Of a DNA stretch of 64,000 nt, positions 6,857-15,353 are shown piece by piece. The notes beneath the pieces were generated by a model. That model was not told where the DNA came from and did not search any database. It saw nothing but the letters and a program-made list of their open reading frames with translations. Position numbers and translations under genes: made by a program. Within the stretch, counting starts at the first letter, position 1, and every line of letters begins with the position of its first letter. Where the stretch lies: contig NZ_LR593886.1 of the NCBI RefSeq assembly GCF_901538265.1, positions 5,353,738 to 5,417,737 on the forward strand, read 5' to 3'. Origin of the DNA: Gemmata massiliana (lineage in GTDB: Bacteria; Planctomycetota; Planctomycetia; Gemmatales; Gemmataceae).

Positions 6857-8479
6857 ATGAGCCACCCACCCCCACCCGCCTGGGCGATCCGCACGAAGGC
6901 CGATCGCCAAGCGCTCAAAGACGGCTGTTATTGGGACCAGGCGGCGGCGGACCGAATCATCCGGTTCGCCGAGAAGTACGTCGCGCCCAAATTCACGCAG
7001 GGCGCGTTCAGCCTGTTCCCGTGGCAGATCCGGTTCCTGCAATCGCTCTACGGCTGGCGGCAGCCGGACGGCACCCGGCGCTTCCGGTGGGCCGTTTTGC
7101 ACGTTCCAAAGAAGAACGGCAAAACGCTCCTGGTGTCGATCCTCGCGGCCTACGAGCTGTTCGCCGCCGGCGAACCCTCCCCGCTGGTCGCGAGCGCCTC
7201 GACCGCGAAGGAAAACGCCAAGCAGGTGTACGAGCAGGTTTGCGCCACGATCGACAAGCAACCGGCGCTGAAGAAGATCGCGAAACAGGTCGAATCGAAG
7301 TTCAAAATCTTCGTGAAGAGCAAGGACGCGGAGTTCCGTTCCTTGAGCGCCGAGGCCCGGACGCACGAAGGGGCGAACTGCTCGGCCGTGATCGTGGACG
7401 AGGCCCACGCGCACCGATCGCCGGCGCTGTTCAACTGCTTGCGGTACTCGACCGCTGGACGGCCTAACGGCATCGTGGTTGTGATCTCGACCGCTGGCGA
7501 CGACCTCACGCACTTCTACGCCGGGTTTGTCGAGCGCGCCCGTAACGTGCTGAAGGGGGATGACCTCGACCCGACGTTCTACGCCGAGGTGTACGAAGCA
7601 GATCCCGAAAAGGACGATCTCGACGACCCGGCCGTTTGGAAGCGCTGTAACCCCTCTCTCGACCTGTACCCGGGCTTCACCTCCGCGAACTTCGCGGGCG
7701 ACCTCGCGAGCGCCAAACCCAAGATCGCGGACTGGCTCAACTTCCAAAGGTACCGGTTGAACATCTTCCGGCGCCCGGAGGAAGGCGGTTGGGTCGATCT
7801 CGCGCAATGGGACCAGCGGCGAGACATGGTGCCAGAATCGGAGCTGCTCGCCGCGCCGTGTTGGCTGGCGTTCGACGGCTCACAGACCACGGACCCCAGC
7901 AGCGTATCGGCCGTTTGGCTGCTCCCGGGACGGCGCTACTTCGCCCGCTCCTGGGCGTGGGTAGCTTCGGAAGGGGTACGGCACCGCGAGCAAACGAACC
8001 TCCCCCGCTACCAGCAGTTCGCCGCAGAAGGTGTGCTCACCATCACCGAGGGGAACGTGATCGACAAATGGGCCATCCGGGAGCACATCCGGGCAATGCG
8101 CACCGCCGGCCACCAGGTGCAAATGATCGTGATGGACGGGTCCGGCTACACCGTGTTCGGCACCGAGCTGGAAACGGAAGACGGGTTCCAGGTTTTCCGC
8201 ATGCCCCAGAACATGGAACACTTCGCGGACCCGACCCGGGAGTTTAACGAAGCGGTGTTAGCCGGCACGCTCCTGCACGACGGGAACACCTGGTTGCGCT
8301 GGTGTGTGAACTCGGTACGCCTGGCGACCGACAGCAACGGGCGCTCCCGACCGGTCCGCCGGAAATCGGTGGACAAGATCGACGGCGCAATTGCAACGCT
8401 AATGGCCTTCAGCCAAGCGTACCGGGCGACGGCACCGGATCCGAACGCGGGAGCGCCGCCGGCGGTTTTCCTTGTGTAA
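6857..8479 (+). CDS. terL: Terminase large subunit (Terminase_1 / HK97 type)
   Basis: This 540-aa DNA-packaging ATPase-nuclease is near the usual family length. The ATPase domain has Walker A PKKNGKT (residues 84-90), Walker B AVIVDEAHAH (Asp181, Glu182) and the coupling motif STAGDD. The nuclease domain has acidic residues in LAFDGSQ (Asp340), VMDGSG (Asp427) and KIDGAIA (Asp509). It pumps DNA into the procapsid and cuts it, working with TerS and the HNH protein upstream. The start is chosen because it lies 5 nt after TAGATA. Confidence 0.95.
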   Translation: MSHPPPPAWAIRTKADRQALKDGCYWDQAAADRIIRFAEKYVAPKFTQGAFSLFPWQIRFLQSLYGWRQPDGTRRFRWAVLHVPKKNGKTLLVSILAAYELFAAGEPSPLVASASTAKENAKQVYEQVCATIDKQPALKKIAKQVESKFKIFVKSKDAEFRSLSAEARTHEGANCSAVIVDEAHAHRSPALFNCLRYSTAGRPNGIVVVISTAGDDLTHFYAGFVERARNVLKGDDLDPTFYAEVYEADPEKDDLDDPAVWKRCNPSLDLYPGFTSANFAGDLASAKPKIADWLNFQRYRLNIFRRPEEGGWVDLAQWDQRRDMVPESELLAAPCWLAFDGSQTTDPSSVSAVWLLPGRRYFARSWAWVASEGVRHREQTNLPRYQQFAAEGVLTITEGNVIDKWAIREHIRAMRTAGHQVQMIVMDGSGYTVFGTELETEDGFQVFRMPQNMEHFADPTREFNEAVLAGTLLHDGNTWLRWCVNSVRLATDSNGRSRPVRRKSVDKIDGAIATLMAFSQAYRATAPDPNAGAPPAVFLV

Positions 8480-8518
8480 GCGAATCGAGATCCGAGAAGA
8501 ATTAGAAGAGGTTTCGCC

Positions 8519-9148
8519 TCAGATCATTTTGAGGTTAATGAACCCATACTTATTGACCTTGACGTCGAAGTGTGCTTGCAATTGCTGTCGTTTTTCAACA
8601 TCCGGCTCTGATTCCAGGGCCGCTTTGTAGGAATTCACCGCTTCCTCGAATTGCAAGCGAAGCTGTTCCAAGTCCACGTTGTACTCGTCCGCACGCAAGG
8701 AGGTGACAAGTCTTTGAGACTCTCTGAAACTGAGAGAGAATTTATACTGTTCATCTTTGTCTTCGGAGTACAAGCCGAAGGCGTGCATGAGCGAATTCCG
8801 CAACTTGTAGAGTGGTATCCTGTGCTCCTCATCAAGCTTGGGGAAATACTCTTTCAGAAAACAGTTGAAGCGTTCTCCGGCCTTTCCGGGTTTGTCATCC
8901 CCGGTAAAAAACTTGGCCAAAAGATCAATGCCGGCCATGATCGTCATTGCTCCTGGCCAAAGGGCCCGTGTATTGAGGTTTTTGCCTGTGCCTTCCTCCG
9001 TGAAAACGTACTCATTTCCCGAGTCCGGATCTCTTCCCATGCACTGGTAAATGTCTCGGCGCAAAAGATACAGAACACTAACTGGCCGATCTTCCGGCTT
9101 CGGTTCGTGGGGGGACAAGAAAAAGCGATCTGCCTCGTCAGAGTGCAT
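8519..9148 (-). CDS. HEPN-like protein, reverse-strand cargo gene
   Basis: This 209-aa protein is encoded against the late genes, between TerL and portal, and is clearly lower in GC. A helical segment (LWPGAMTIMAGIDLLAKFFT) is followed by LYKLRNSLMHAFGLYS, which contains R117-N118 and H122: the Arg-x4-His signature with Asn after Arg found in HEPN ribonucleases. It has its own Shine-Dalgarno (GGAGG, 8 nt upstream) and a separate upstream region, so it can be expressed in the lysogen. HEPN proteins often serve in phage defence or as toxins. A role in superinfection exclusion is inference; the family match needs a profile search. Confidence 0.6.
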   Translation of the reverse strand: MHSDEADRFFLSPHEPKPEDRPVSVLYLLRRDIYQCMGRDPDSGNEYVFTEEGTGKNLNTRALWPGAMTIMAGIDLLAKFFTGDDKPGKAGERFNCFLKEYFPKLDEEHRIPLYKLRNSLMHAFGLYSEDKDEQYKFSLSFRESQRLVTSLRADEYNVDLEQLRLQFEEAVNSYKAALESEPDVEKRQQLQAHFDVKVNKYGFINLKMI

Positions 9149-9274
9149 TGGATCTTCCTCCAGCTCTCAAAATTTGGTGAACGGAGGCGATGGTACGTTA
9201 AGACATCTTCGTTCGCAACTCACCACTTAGACCGTGTGCTTCAGAGCCCCAACCAAGCTTGTCTTGCGGCCGGC

Positions 9275-9280
9275 TACATA
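9275..9280 (+). promoter_or_regulatory. TACATA late-promoter element, portal
   Basis: CGGCTACATA, five bases (TCGGC), then the portal ATG at 9286. The element lies in the gap between the reverse-strand cargo gene and portal, with no Shine-Dalgarno and no -35 box. This is one of the cleanest examples in the window. Confidence 0.72.
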
Positions 9281-9285
9281 TCGGC

Positions 9286-10524
9286 ATGCTCACGCAATTG
9301 CGTTCCTGGGTGCGCGCACGCGCGCTGAACTGGTTCCGGCTGTCCCAAGTGCCCGACGGCTTTTTCGGCCCGGAGCGCCCCGGGGCCGTCACCCGGCCGA
9401 CGGAAGCGCTCACCCTGTCCCCGTTCTGGTGCGGCATCCGCCTTTACCAGACGTCAATCGGTTCGCTTCCCCTGGTCACGTACCGGCGCAATGACGACGA
9501 CGGCCGGGACCGGGCGCGCGACGTGGCCGCGTACAACCTGCTCCACGAGCGCCCGAACCCCGCCATGAGCCGGGCCGTGTTCTTCGAGCTGCTCGTGCGG
9601 GCGCTCTTCCTGGAGCGGGAGTTCGTCGCGATCGTCCGGAAGACCGAAGCGGAGGAGCTGCTCGGGATCTACCCTGTGCCGTCGGCGTGCGTGTCCGACA
9701 TCGTACTCGACGACCAGTGGCGTAAGTGGTTCGTGATTAACCAGGCCAACGGCGTCGAGGTGTACCCCGATGCCGAGATCATTCACCTGTTCCTCTACAG
9801 CTCCGACGGCGTGCGCGGGGAGCGGTTGCTCGATTTCGCGGCCGAGTCGCTCGGACTGCACAGGCGCGTGATCGAATCGGGAACCGCGTTTTACGAGAAC
9901 GCTGTGCGACCGTCGGGCTACCTGAAGTACCCGGGCAAGCTCGACAAGGACGCGGCCGAGGTAATCAAGAAGTGGTGGAAAGAAGAGTACGCCGGCGGCA
10001 ACGCAACGGGGAAGCTCCCGGTGCTCGCCGAGAACGGCGACTTTGTGAAACTCAACAACCTCACCGCAGAAGACGCCCAGATTATCGAGGCCCTCAGCGC
10101 GTCGGTGGACGACTGCGGCCGGTGGCTGAACCTCAGCCCGTTGCAGCTCTTTAACCTCACCCGCGGCACCTACTCGAACCTCAGCGCGGACAACCAGGCG
10201 CTCTACCAGCGGTCCATCCGGCCCGTGCTCGAAAAGATCGAGCTGGAACTCAACCACAAAGTCTTCGGCCTCGACTCCGACCTTTACGCCGAGTTCGACC
10301 CCAACGCCATTCTGCGCGGCGACCCGCGCGAGCAGGCCGAAGTCGCCAACATCGGAATTCAGAACGGCAGCGTGCTGCGGGCCGAACAGCGCGGCTGGCT
10401 CAACCTGCCTCGAATCGCCGGACTGGATAAGCCCCTCACCCCCGTCAACATGGCCGTTCTCGGAGAGAAGCCCAATGAACCCGAACCCGCTGCGCCGCCG
10501 GTCGAGCGACCCGCCGGCGAATGA
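9286..10524 (+). CDS. HK97-family portal protein
   Basis: This 412-aa protein has the family pattern: FWCGIRLYQTSIGSLPLVTY, LLHERPNPAMSRAVFFELLV, a wing region (EEYAGGNATGKLPVLAENGD) and QLFNLTRGTYSNLSADNQAL before the clip/crown end. Twelve copies form the ring through which DNA enters the capsid. The frame is open nine codons further upstream, but 9286 is preferred because it follows TACATA by exactly 5 nt. The end overlaps the protease gene by 50 nt in another frame. Confidence 0.93.
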   Translation: MLTQLRSWVRARALNWFRLSQVPDGFFGPERPGAVTRPTEALTLSPFWCGIRLYQTSIGSLPLVTYRRNDDDGRDRARDVAAYNLLHERPNPAMSRAVFFELLVRALFLEREFVAIVRKTEAEELLGIYPVPSACVSDIVLDDQWRKWFVINQANGVEVYPDAEIIHLFLYSSDGVRGERLLDFAAESLGLHRRVIESGTAFYENAVRPSGYLKYPGKLDKDAAEVIKKWWKEEYAGGNATGKLPVLAENGDFVKLNNLTAEDAQIIEALSASVDDCGRWLNLSPLQLFNLTRGTYSNLSADNQALYQRSIRPVLEKIELELNHKVFGLDSDLYAEFDPNAILRGDPREQAEVANIGIQNGSVLRAEQRGWLNLPRIAGLDKPLTPVNMAVLGEKPNEPEPAAPPVERPAGE

Positions 10525-11074
10525 GGTGATTCACCTGCGCGCCGCCGGCGACGCGCCGGAGCTGCGCGGGGACCGGCGGGGTGTTTGGGATCCCGCGGGC
10601 TTCAACCGCTATTCCCTGCCCATCACCGAGGACGGGCGGACGTTCCGGGAAGTGATCCGCCCCGGGGCGTTCGCGCGCACACTTGCGGCCGGGGCCGACG
10701 TCCGCGCCCTGGTCGAGCACGACAAAGGCCGGGAGCTGTCGTCGCGGTCCGCCGGGCTGCTCCTCCAGGAAGACGGCCGGGGACTGTTCGCGAGTTTCTA
10801 CGCTCCGGCCACCCCCGCCGGCGACGAGCTGCTCGACCAGGTGCGCGCCGGAAAGTTCCGCGGCGGATCGTTCGGATTCCGGACGGTTCGGGACCGCACA
10901 AACGCGCCGGTACCCAACGGCCCGCCCCTGCCACTGGTCGAGCTGCTCGACGTCGAGCTGCTCGAAGTCCCCATCACCGCTTCGCCCGCCTACCCCGCGA
11001 CGGTGCTCTCGCTCCGGTCGGACGCGGACCGGACGCGCGAACGGCGGTTGCGTTTAGCGAAGCTCCGGGGCTGA
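10475..11074 (+). CDS. HK97-family prohead protease
   Basis: This 199-aa serine protease shows FNRYSLPITEDGRTFREVIR, PGAFARTL, ALVEHDKGRELSSRSAG (catalytic His in VEHDKG) and GKFRGGSFGF (catalytic Ser in GGSFGF), then LLDVELLEVPITASPAYPAT. It matures the procapsid by cutting the capsid's delta domain. It overlaps the portal gene by 50 nt, suggesting coupled translation, and is followed by the major capsid gene as in HK97. Confidence 0.9.
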   Translation: MNPNPLRRRSSDPPANEVIHLRAAGDAPELRGDRRGVWDPAGFNRYSLPITEDGRTFREVIRPGAFARTLAAGADVRALVEHDKGRELSSRSAGLLLQEDGRGLFASFYAPATPAGDELLDQVRAGKFRGGSFGFRTVRDRTNAPVPNGPPLPLVELLDVELLEVPITASPAYPATVLSLRSDADRTRERRLRLAKLRG

Positions 11075-11078
11075 CGGC

Positions 11079-11084
11079 TACATA
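11079..11084 (+). promoter_or_regulatory. TACATA late-promoter element, major capsid
   Basis: CGGCTACATA, five bases (GCTTC), then GTG at 11090. It lies in the 15-bp gap between protease and capsid. The same ten-base core GCTACATAGC occurs at 1619 and before terS. The start is GTG rather than ATG, but the spacing is unchanged. Confidence 0.68.
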
Positions 11085-11089
11085 GCTTC

Positions 11090-12574
11090 GTGACCGCACT
11101 CAAACGTGCCCGCCAAAACCCAAACGGAACCACAATGGCCGGTAAGATCCGCACCCGCTCCTCGACCCCGGCCGCAACGCCGGCGCCCGAACCCATTCAA
11201 ACTCGCAACCAGGGAACCAACCCGCCGGCAGCGCCCCGGACGGTCGAGGTGATTACCGCCGAGCGCGGCCGCGTGATCGCCGAGGCCGAAGCCCTGCAAA
11301 CCCGGAGCGCGACGCAGGCGCTGACCGAAGCAGAAACGACCCAGCTCGACGGGCTGCTCGACCAGGCCGAGGCGCTCAACGTCGAACTGACCAGCGCGCG
11401 CCGGTCCGAGCGCCTCGCCGCACAGCGCTCGTTGATGACCAACCCGGCCCGGCCCGCCCCGGTGTTCACCCCCGAACAACGCCGCAGCACCGCCAACAAC
11501 GACGCCGCCGACGAAGAAGAGGCGATGCGAATTTGGATGCGGTCATTCACGGATGACCCGGACACCCGGAGCGACGCGGCTTACCGTGCGGCCCGGGGCG
11601 GGTTCACCGTCGGCTCACTGTCCGCCCGGATGAACTGCAACTACGGCGGCACGATCAATAAGGACAAGCGCCGCGCGCTGTCGAAGGGGGGCGTTGGGAC
11701 CGGCGCCGAGACGATCCCGAACACCTACTCCTCAAAGGTGACTGAGTACCTCCCCTACTTCTCGCCGATCCTCGGCCTGGTCGATTCGGAAACCACCAGC
11801 GACGGGAACAAGCGCACGTACTTCCGGGTGGACGATACCGCCCTTGAGTCCGCGTACATCACCGCCAGCTCGGGCACCGAACTGAACCCGACCATTCCCG
11901 ACGCGGACATCGCAACGGGGTCGGTCGATATCAACGTGTTCGACATCACCAGCGGCTACCACAAGCTCACGCGCCAGGTGCTCCGCGACAGTGGCATTTC
12001 CCTCACGGACAAGGTCACGAAGGCGATCGGCCACAGCCACGCGCGGAAGATGGAACGCGACGTGATTAACGGGACCGGGAACGGCACCACGGCGATTCAA
12101 GGGCTGCTCCAGGCCGCGACGAACCACGCCGGCGCCGGCGTGGATGCGTTCACACAGGACGTGTTCGAGGCCTGTTACTTCTCGATGCCCCTGCAGTACC
12201 GCGCCGAGGCCATTTGGCTCATGTCCGATTCGGCGATGCAGAAGGCGCGGGCCAAGTTCCGCGACACGACCGGCCGCAGCCTGTTCGGGACGACCCTGAT
12301 TGACGGCGTCGAGTTCCGGACCCTGTACGGCCGCCCGGTGTACGTGTCGGCGTTCATGCCCGCCTACGCCGCGAACGCCAAGTCGGTTCTGTGGTTCAAC
12401 CCGCGGTTCTACATGCTGCGGCTGGTCGCCGGGCAATCGCTCGACGTGCTCCGCGAGAAATTCTACCCGCACCTCGCCTACGCGGGCGGTGCCGCATTCG
12501 GCGGGGCATGGCTGGGGCCGACCACCGCGTGCAAGTTCATCCAGTCCGACGCGGCGCCGGACAACGGGAGCTGA
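11090..12574 (+). CDS. HK97-type major capsid protein with delta domain
   Basis: This 494-aa protein has an N-terminal low-complexity region and a helical scaffold-like segment (about 45-115; AERGRVIAEAEALQTRSATQ), then the HK97 fold with SKVTEYLPYFSPILGLVDSE, TSGYHKLTRQVLRDSGISL, GHSHARKMERDVINGTGNGT, GRSLFGTTLIDGVEFRTLYG and LVAGQSLDVLREKFYPHLAY. The delta region should be cut by the adjacent protease. The start is GTG at 11090 by its 5-nt distance from TACATA. An ATG 14 codons later is the alternative. Confidence 0.92.
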   Translation: MTALKRARQNPNGTTMAGKIRTRSSTPAATPAPEPIQTRNQGTNPPAAPRTVEVITAERGRVIAEAEALQTRSATQALTEAETTQLDGLLDQAEALNVELTSARRSERLAAQRSLMTNPARPAPVFTPEQRRSTANNDAADEEEAMRIWMRSFTDDPDTRSDAAYRAARGGFTVGSLSARMNCNYGGTINKDKRRALSKGGVGTGAETIPNTYSSKVTEYLPYFSPILGLVDSETTSDGNKRTYFRVDDTALESAYITASSGTELNPTIPDADIATGSVDINVFDITSGYHKLTRQVLRDSGISLTDKVTKAIGHSHARKMERDVINGTGNGTTAIQGLLQAATNHAGAGVDAFTQDVFEACYFSMPLQYRAEAIWLMSDSAMQKARAKFRDTTGRSLFGTTLIDGVEFRTLYGRPVYVSAFMPAYAANAKSVLWFNPRFYMLRLVAGQSLDVLREKFYPHLAYAGGAAFGGAWLGPTTACKFIQSDAAPDNGS

Positions 12575-12577
12575 CCC

Positions 12578-12608
12578 CGAACGGCCTGGAGGTACCCCCG
12601 CCGTTCGG
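12578..12608. terminator. Hairpin after the major capsid gene
   Basis: Nine-base arms CCGAACGGC (12578-12586) and GCCGTTCGG (12600-12608) directly follow the capsid stop. No T-run follows, so this may be an RNA-stabilising or partial termination hairpin that sets capsid mRNA above the downstream connector genes. Confidence 0.4.
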
Positions 12609-12672
12609 CAGTCGCACCGGGCGCGGTTGCTCGTGGACCGCCCCCGGTTTTTGATCCTCGATCGAGAACGCA

Positions 12673-13251
12673 ATGAAGCCCGCCGTGGAAGTCGTGACCC
12701 CGCCCGCCGCGGAACCCGTCACCGCGGCGGAGCTGGCCGGGCACCTGAAGCTGAACACCGGCACCGCCGAATACGCGGACCTGGAGAAGTTCATCCGCAC
12801 CGCCCGGCAGTTGTTCGAGAAGCTCACCGGCCGGGCCGTGCTGCCGACGTCGTTCCGCCAACACCTCGGCACGTTCACCGGTCCCGTGGATCTCCTCCGC
12901 GGCCCGGTCACCGAGGTTACGGCGGTCGGGTACTTCGACCCGGACGGCGCCGAGCAGGAACTGACCGGCTGGGAACTGGACGCGACGACGATCCCAGCCG
13001 TGGTCTACATGCCGGACGGGGATTACCCGACCGTGAGCGCGAAGAAGCGCCGCCCGGTGTGGATCGAGTTTACGGCGGGGTGGGCGACGGCCGGCGACGT
13101 GCCGGAGCTGGTGCGCACCGCGATCAAGCTCCAAGCGGGCCACTACTACGCGAACCGCGAGGAGCAAACCACGGACGCGCTGAAGACGATCGCGGCCGGG
13201 TTCACGACCGTGTGCCAGCTCTGGGACACGGGGCTGATGACAGGGGGGTGA
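12673..13251 (+). CDS. Head-tail connector (gp6-like)
   Basis: This 192-aa protein begins with VTAAELAGHLKLNTGTAEYA, then LEKFIRTARQLFEKLTGRAV, the helical start typical of HK97 gp6 / YqbG-like connectors, followed by a beta segment (LRGPVTEVTAVGYFDPDG) and IEFTAGWATAGDVPELVRTA with a closing helical end. It should form the ring below the portal. It follows the capsid gene as usual. The 98-bp leader contains the capsid-end hairpin. Confidence 0.75.
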   Translation: MKPAVEVVTPPAAEPVTAAELAGHLKLNTGTAEYADLEKFIRTARQLFEKLTGRAVLPTSFRQHLGTFTGPVDLLRGPVTEVTAVGYFDPDGAEQELTGWELDATTIPAVVYMPDGDYPTVSAKKRRPVWIEFTAGWATAGDVPELVRTAIKLQAGHYYANREEQTTDALKTIAAGFTTVCQLWDTGLMTGG

Positions 13252-13253
13252 GC

Positions 13254-13565
13254 ATGCGCGCCGCCGGCGCCTACCGGTACCGCCTCGAATGGCTGCAACG
13301 CACGAAGGGCGCCCCGACCAGTTTCGGTGAGCGACAGGACACGTTCCCGTCGCAAGGGCACTTGTGGTGCGCGGTCGAGGACGTCGCCGGGAACCGGGAC
13401 ACGCAAAAGGAATCGGAGCGCCAGCTCACCACGGCGACGGTCCGCGCCCGGAACTATCCGGCCGTGGTCGCCGGCGACCGCCTGGTTGATGCGGACGCGA
13501 ACACCTGGACCGTCAAAACGGCGGTCGAGGGGGACAACGAAATGGTGCTCGAAGTCGAAAGGTGA
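13254..13565 (+). CDS. Head-tail adaptor / joining protein
   Basis: This 103-aa protein matches the SPP1 gp16 / HK97 gp7-type head-tail joining pattern: RYRLEWLQRTKGAPTSFGER, LWCAVEDVAG, ESERQLTTATVRARNYPAVV, DRLVDADANTWTVKTAV. A strong Shine-Dalgarno (GGGGGGTG) overlaps the end of the connector gene. The frame is open upstream inside the capsid gene, but the ATG at 13254 is clearly the start by position and RBS. Confidence 0.75.
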   Translation: MRAAGAYRYRLEWLQRTKGAPTSFGERQDTFPSQGHLWCAVEDVAGNRDTQKESERQLTTATVRARNYPAVVAGDRLVDADANTWTVKTAVEGDNEMVLEVER

Positions 13566-13569
13566 ACCA

Positions 13570-14073
13570 GTGCCCCAGAACGTGGATTACAGCGACGTGC
13601 TGCACACCGGAACCCACAAGTTCGAGGTGGCGCCCGTCGTTCCTGCCAACAGTTTCGGCGACACCCAGATCGGGAGTTCCAACCCGATCGGGGCGACGAA
13701 GCTCGCGCACCAGTACGTGCCCACCTACTCGCAACCGAACGGCACCGCTGCCGTGACGGAGCGGAAGGTAATCCACGTAGCGCAGTCGGCCGGGAACGTG
13801 ATCTCGGCCGAGGCGGGAATCGTGACTGTTGCGGCCGGGGCCGCAACAGTGACCGTGGACGTTCGGAAGAACGGTACCACAGTGCTCACCTCGACCATCT
13901 CAATCAGCGTGGCACAGGCCGCGTTTGCGAAGGTCAGCGGGGCCGTGAACGCGACGCCGGCAACGTATGTGACCGGCGACGTGTTCGAGGTGGTTGTAAC
14001 GGCCACGGCGGGCGGCGGGACGCTACCGCAGGGGTTGTTCGTGGACGTGAAGTTCCGGGAGGGCGCCGGTTGA
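13570..14073 (+). CDS. Putative virion structural protein
   Basis: Starting at GTG 13570 this is a 167-aa protein: SFGDTQIGSSNPIGATKLAH, then KVIHVAQSAGNVISAEAGIV and beta strands rich in Val/Thr (TVTVDVRKNGTTVLTSTIS). The second half resembles a head-fibre or decoration domain of the kind that carries small-molecule-trend stretches in phage proteins. The frame is open further upstream, but that part overlaps the adaptor gene and is not credible. It lies between adaptor and gp10-like genes, where a decoration or tail component is common. Not firmly assigned. Confidence 0.55.
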   Translation: MPQNVDYSDVLHTGTHKFEVAPVVPANSFGDTQIGSSNPIGATKLAHQYVPTYSQPNGTAAVTERKVIHVAQSAGNVISAEAGIVTVAAGAATVTVDVRKNGTTVLTSTISISVAQAAFAKVSGAVNATPATYVTGDVFEVVVTATAGGGTLPQGLFVDVKFREGAG

Positions 14074-14537
14074 TCGGGGCGCGCACGGAACTCGACCTGA
14101 CGCCGATCGACGGGCTGAACCAGTCGGGCATCCGGCGGGCCACGCGCATCGGACTCAACCGCGCCGCCTCACCCGTGAAGGCCTCGGTTGAAGCGCACGC
14201 CACCGCGGTGAAGCGGTTCGGGTACCTCGCGAAGTCGATCCGCATCCGGCTCCGGCTCTACCCGGCCGATCGGTTCGTGGCCGTGGTCGGCCCCGCCAGC
14301 AAGTTCACCCGCACGAAGGGCGTTTACAAGCGCGGGAAGCGGAAGGGCGAAAAGCGGCTGTTCAAGCCGAGCAAGTACGCCCACCTGGTCGAGCGCGGGA
14401 CGAGGCACAGCAAGGCCAAGCCGTGGCTCAAACCGGCGCACGACGCAACCGCCGCGCGATTCCTCCAGGTTGCCGGGTACGAGGTAGGCGCCGAGCTGGA
14501 GCACCAGTTGTTCCGGACGTTCAAGGTGAAGAAGTGA
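14070..14537 (+). CDS. HK97 gp10-like tail-component protein
   Basis: This 155-aa protein has SGIRRATRIGLNRAASPVKA, FGYLAKSIRIRLRLYPADRF and the family's closing module YAHLVERGTRHSKAKPWLKP followed by AHDATAARFL. HK97 gp10-like proteins join the neck to the tail. The start appears to be TTG at 14070, overlapping the previous stop as TTGA. No better start is visible. Confidence 0.75.
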   Translation: MIGARTELDLTPIDGLNQSGIRRATRIGLNRAASPVKASVEAHATAVKRFGYLAKSIRIRLRLYPADRFVAVVGPASKFTRTKGVYKRGKRKGEKRLFKPSKYAHLVERGTRHSKAKPWLKPAHDATAARFLQVAGYEVGAELEHQLFRTFKVKK

Positions 14538-14556
14538 CAGCACACAAGGGGCGACG

Positions 14557-15024
14557 ATGATAACCGGCTTCCAGGCGGTGATGGCGGTAAACGACGGCGG
14601 CAACGGCGGCGCGATCGGCGGCGCCTCGACCAAGTTCAACGGCGTGATTACCTACGGCCTTCCGGAACTGGAAGCGCCGACGTTCGACGCGACCGAGCTG
14701 GCACAGGACGACGGCGGCGGGACGCCGCAGCCGGACCCGTTCGAGCGCGAGTACCCCACGGGCACGATCAAAATCGGGAAGACCAAAGGGGAGATGAAAT
14801 ACACGAAGGCCAATTACCAGCGCATGCTCAAGCTCTGTGGCAAGCGCGGCTACACCTTCGTTCTGACGTCCCCCGACGACCTCACCGTATCCGGCACTCC
14901 CACCCAAACCACCTGCCAGTTCCTCGGCGCGGTGACCAAAGTCGGCGAGGTGGTTTTCGAGAAGGGTAAGGCGGTCACGATCCCGTTCGAGTTCACCGCA
15001 TCCAAACAACCCACTTACAGCTAA
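14557..15024 (+). CDS. Major tail tube-like protein
   Basis: This 155-aa protein is beta-rich, with GVITYGLPELEAPTFDATEL, EYPTGTIKIGKTKGEMKY and FLGAVTKVGEVVFEKGKAVT, the pattern of small siphophage tail tube proteins. A Shine-Dalgarno (AAGGGG) precedes the ATG. It lies directly upstream of the frameshifted tail chaperones, the expected position. The stop overlaps the next ATG (TAATG). Confidence 0.65.
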   Translation: MITGFQAVMAVNDGGNGGAIGGASTKFNGVITYGLPELEAPTFDATELAQDDGGGTPQPDPFEREYPTGTIKIGKTKGEMKYTKANYQRMLKLCGKRGYTFVLTSPDDLTVSGTPTQTTCQFLGAVTKVGEVVFEKGKAVTIPFEFTASKQPTYS

Positions 15025-15353
15025 TGAGCACCACAAAAGAAGCTCTCGCCAGACGCACGCGCCAGTTCCGCCGGGTCGAGCTGCCGGGCGGGGCCGTCGT
15101 CCACGTCCGCGACATCAGCCTCGGCGAGCTGCGGGCGATCGACCTGCGCGCGGAGGAGATTCCGGAAGGCCCGGACCGCAACTTGCGCCGGATCGAACTG
15201 CTGTGCCTTTACGCACTCGCGGACGAGGACGGCGCCCCCACGTTCGCCGAGCGCACCGACGCCCAGCTCGTCGAAATGGCGGACCTCACGCCGGCGGAAA
15301 TGGAGGCCATCACCGCCGCGGCCGTGCCGGACAAGGAAGCGGCAAAAAACTGA
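15024..15353 (+). CDS. Tail assembly chaperone (gpG-like, unshifted product)
   Basis: This 109-aa protein contains VELPGGAVVHVRDISLGELR, then IELLCLYALADEDGAPTFAE and LVEMADLTPAEMEAITAA, typical of tail chaperones that coat the tape measure. It ends right after an AAAAAAC run. It lies between tail tube and tape measure genes, as in lambda (G/GT). Confidence 0.8.
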   Translation: MSTTKEALARRTRQFRRVELPGGAVVHVRDISLGELRAIDLRAEEIPEGPDRNLRRIELLCLYALADEDGAPTFAERTDAQLVEMADLTPAEMEAITAAAVPDKEAAKN

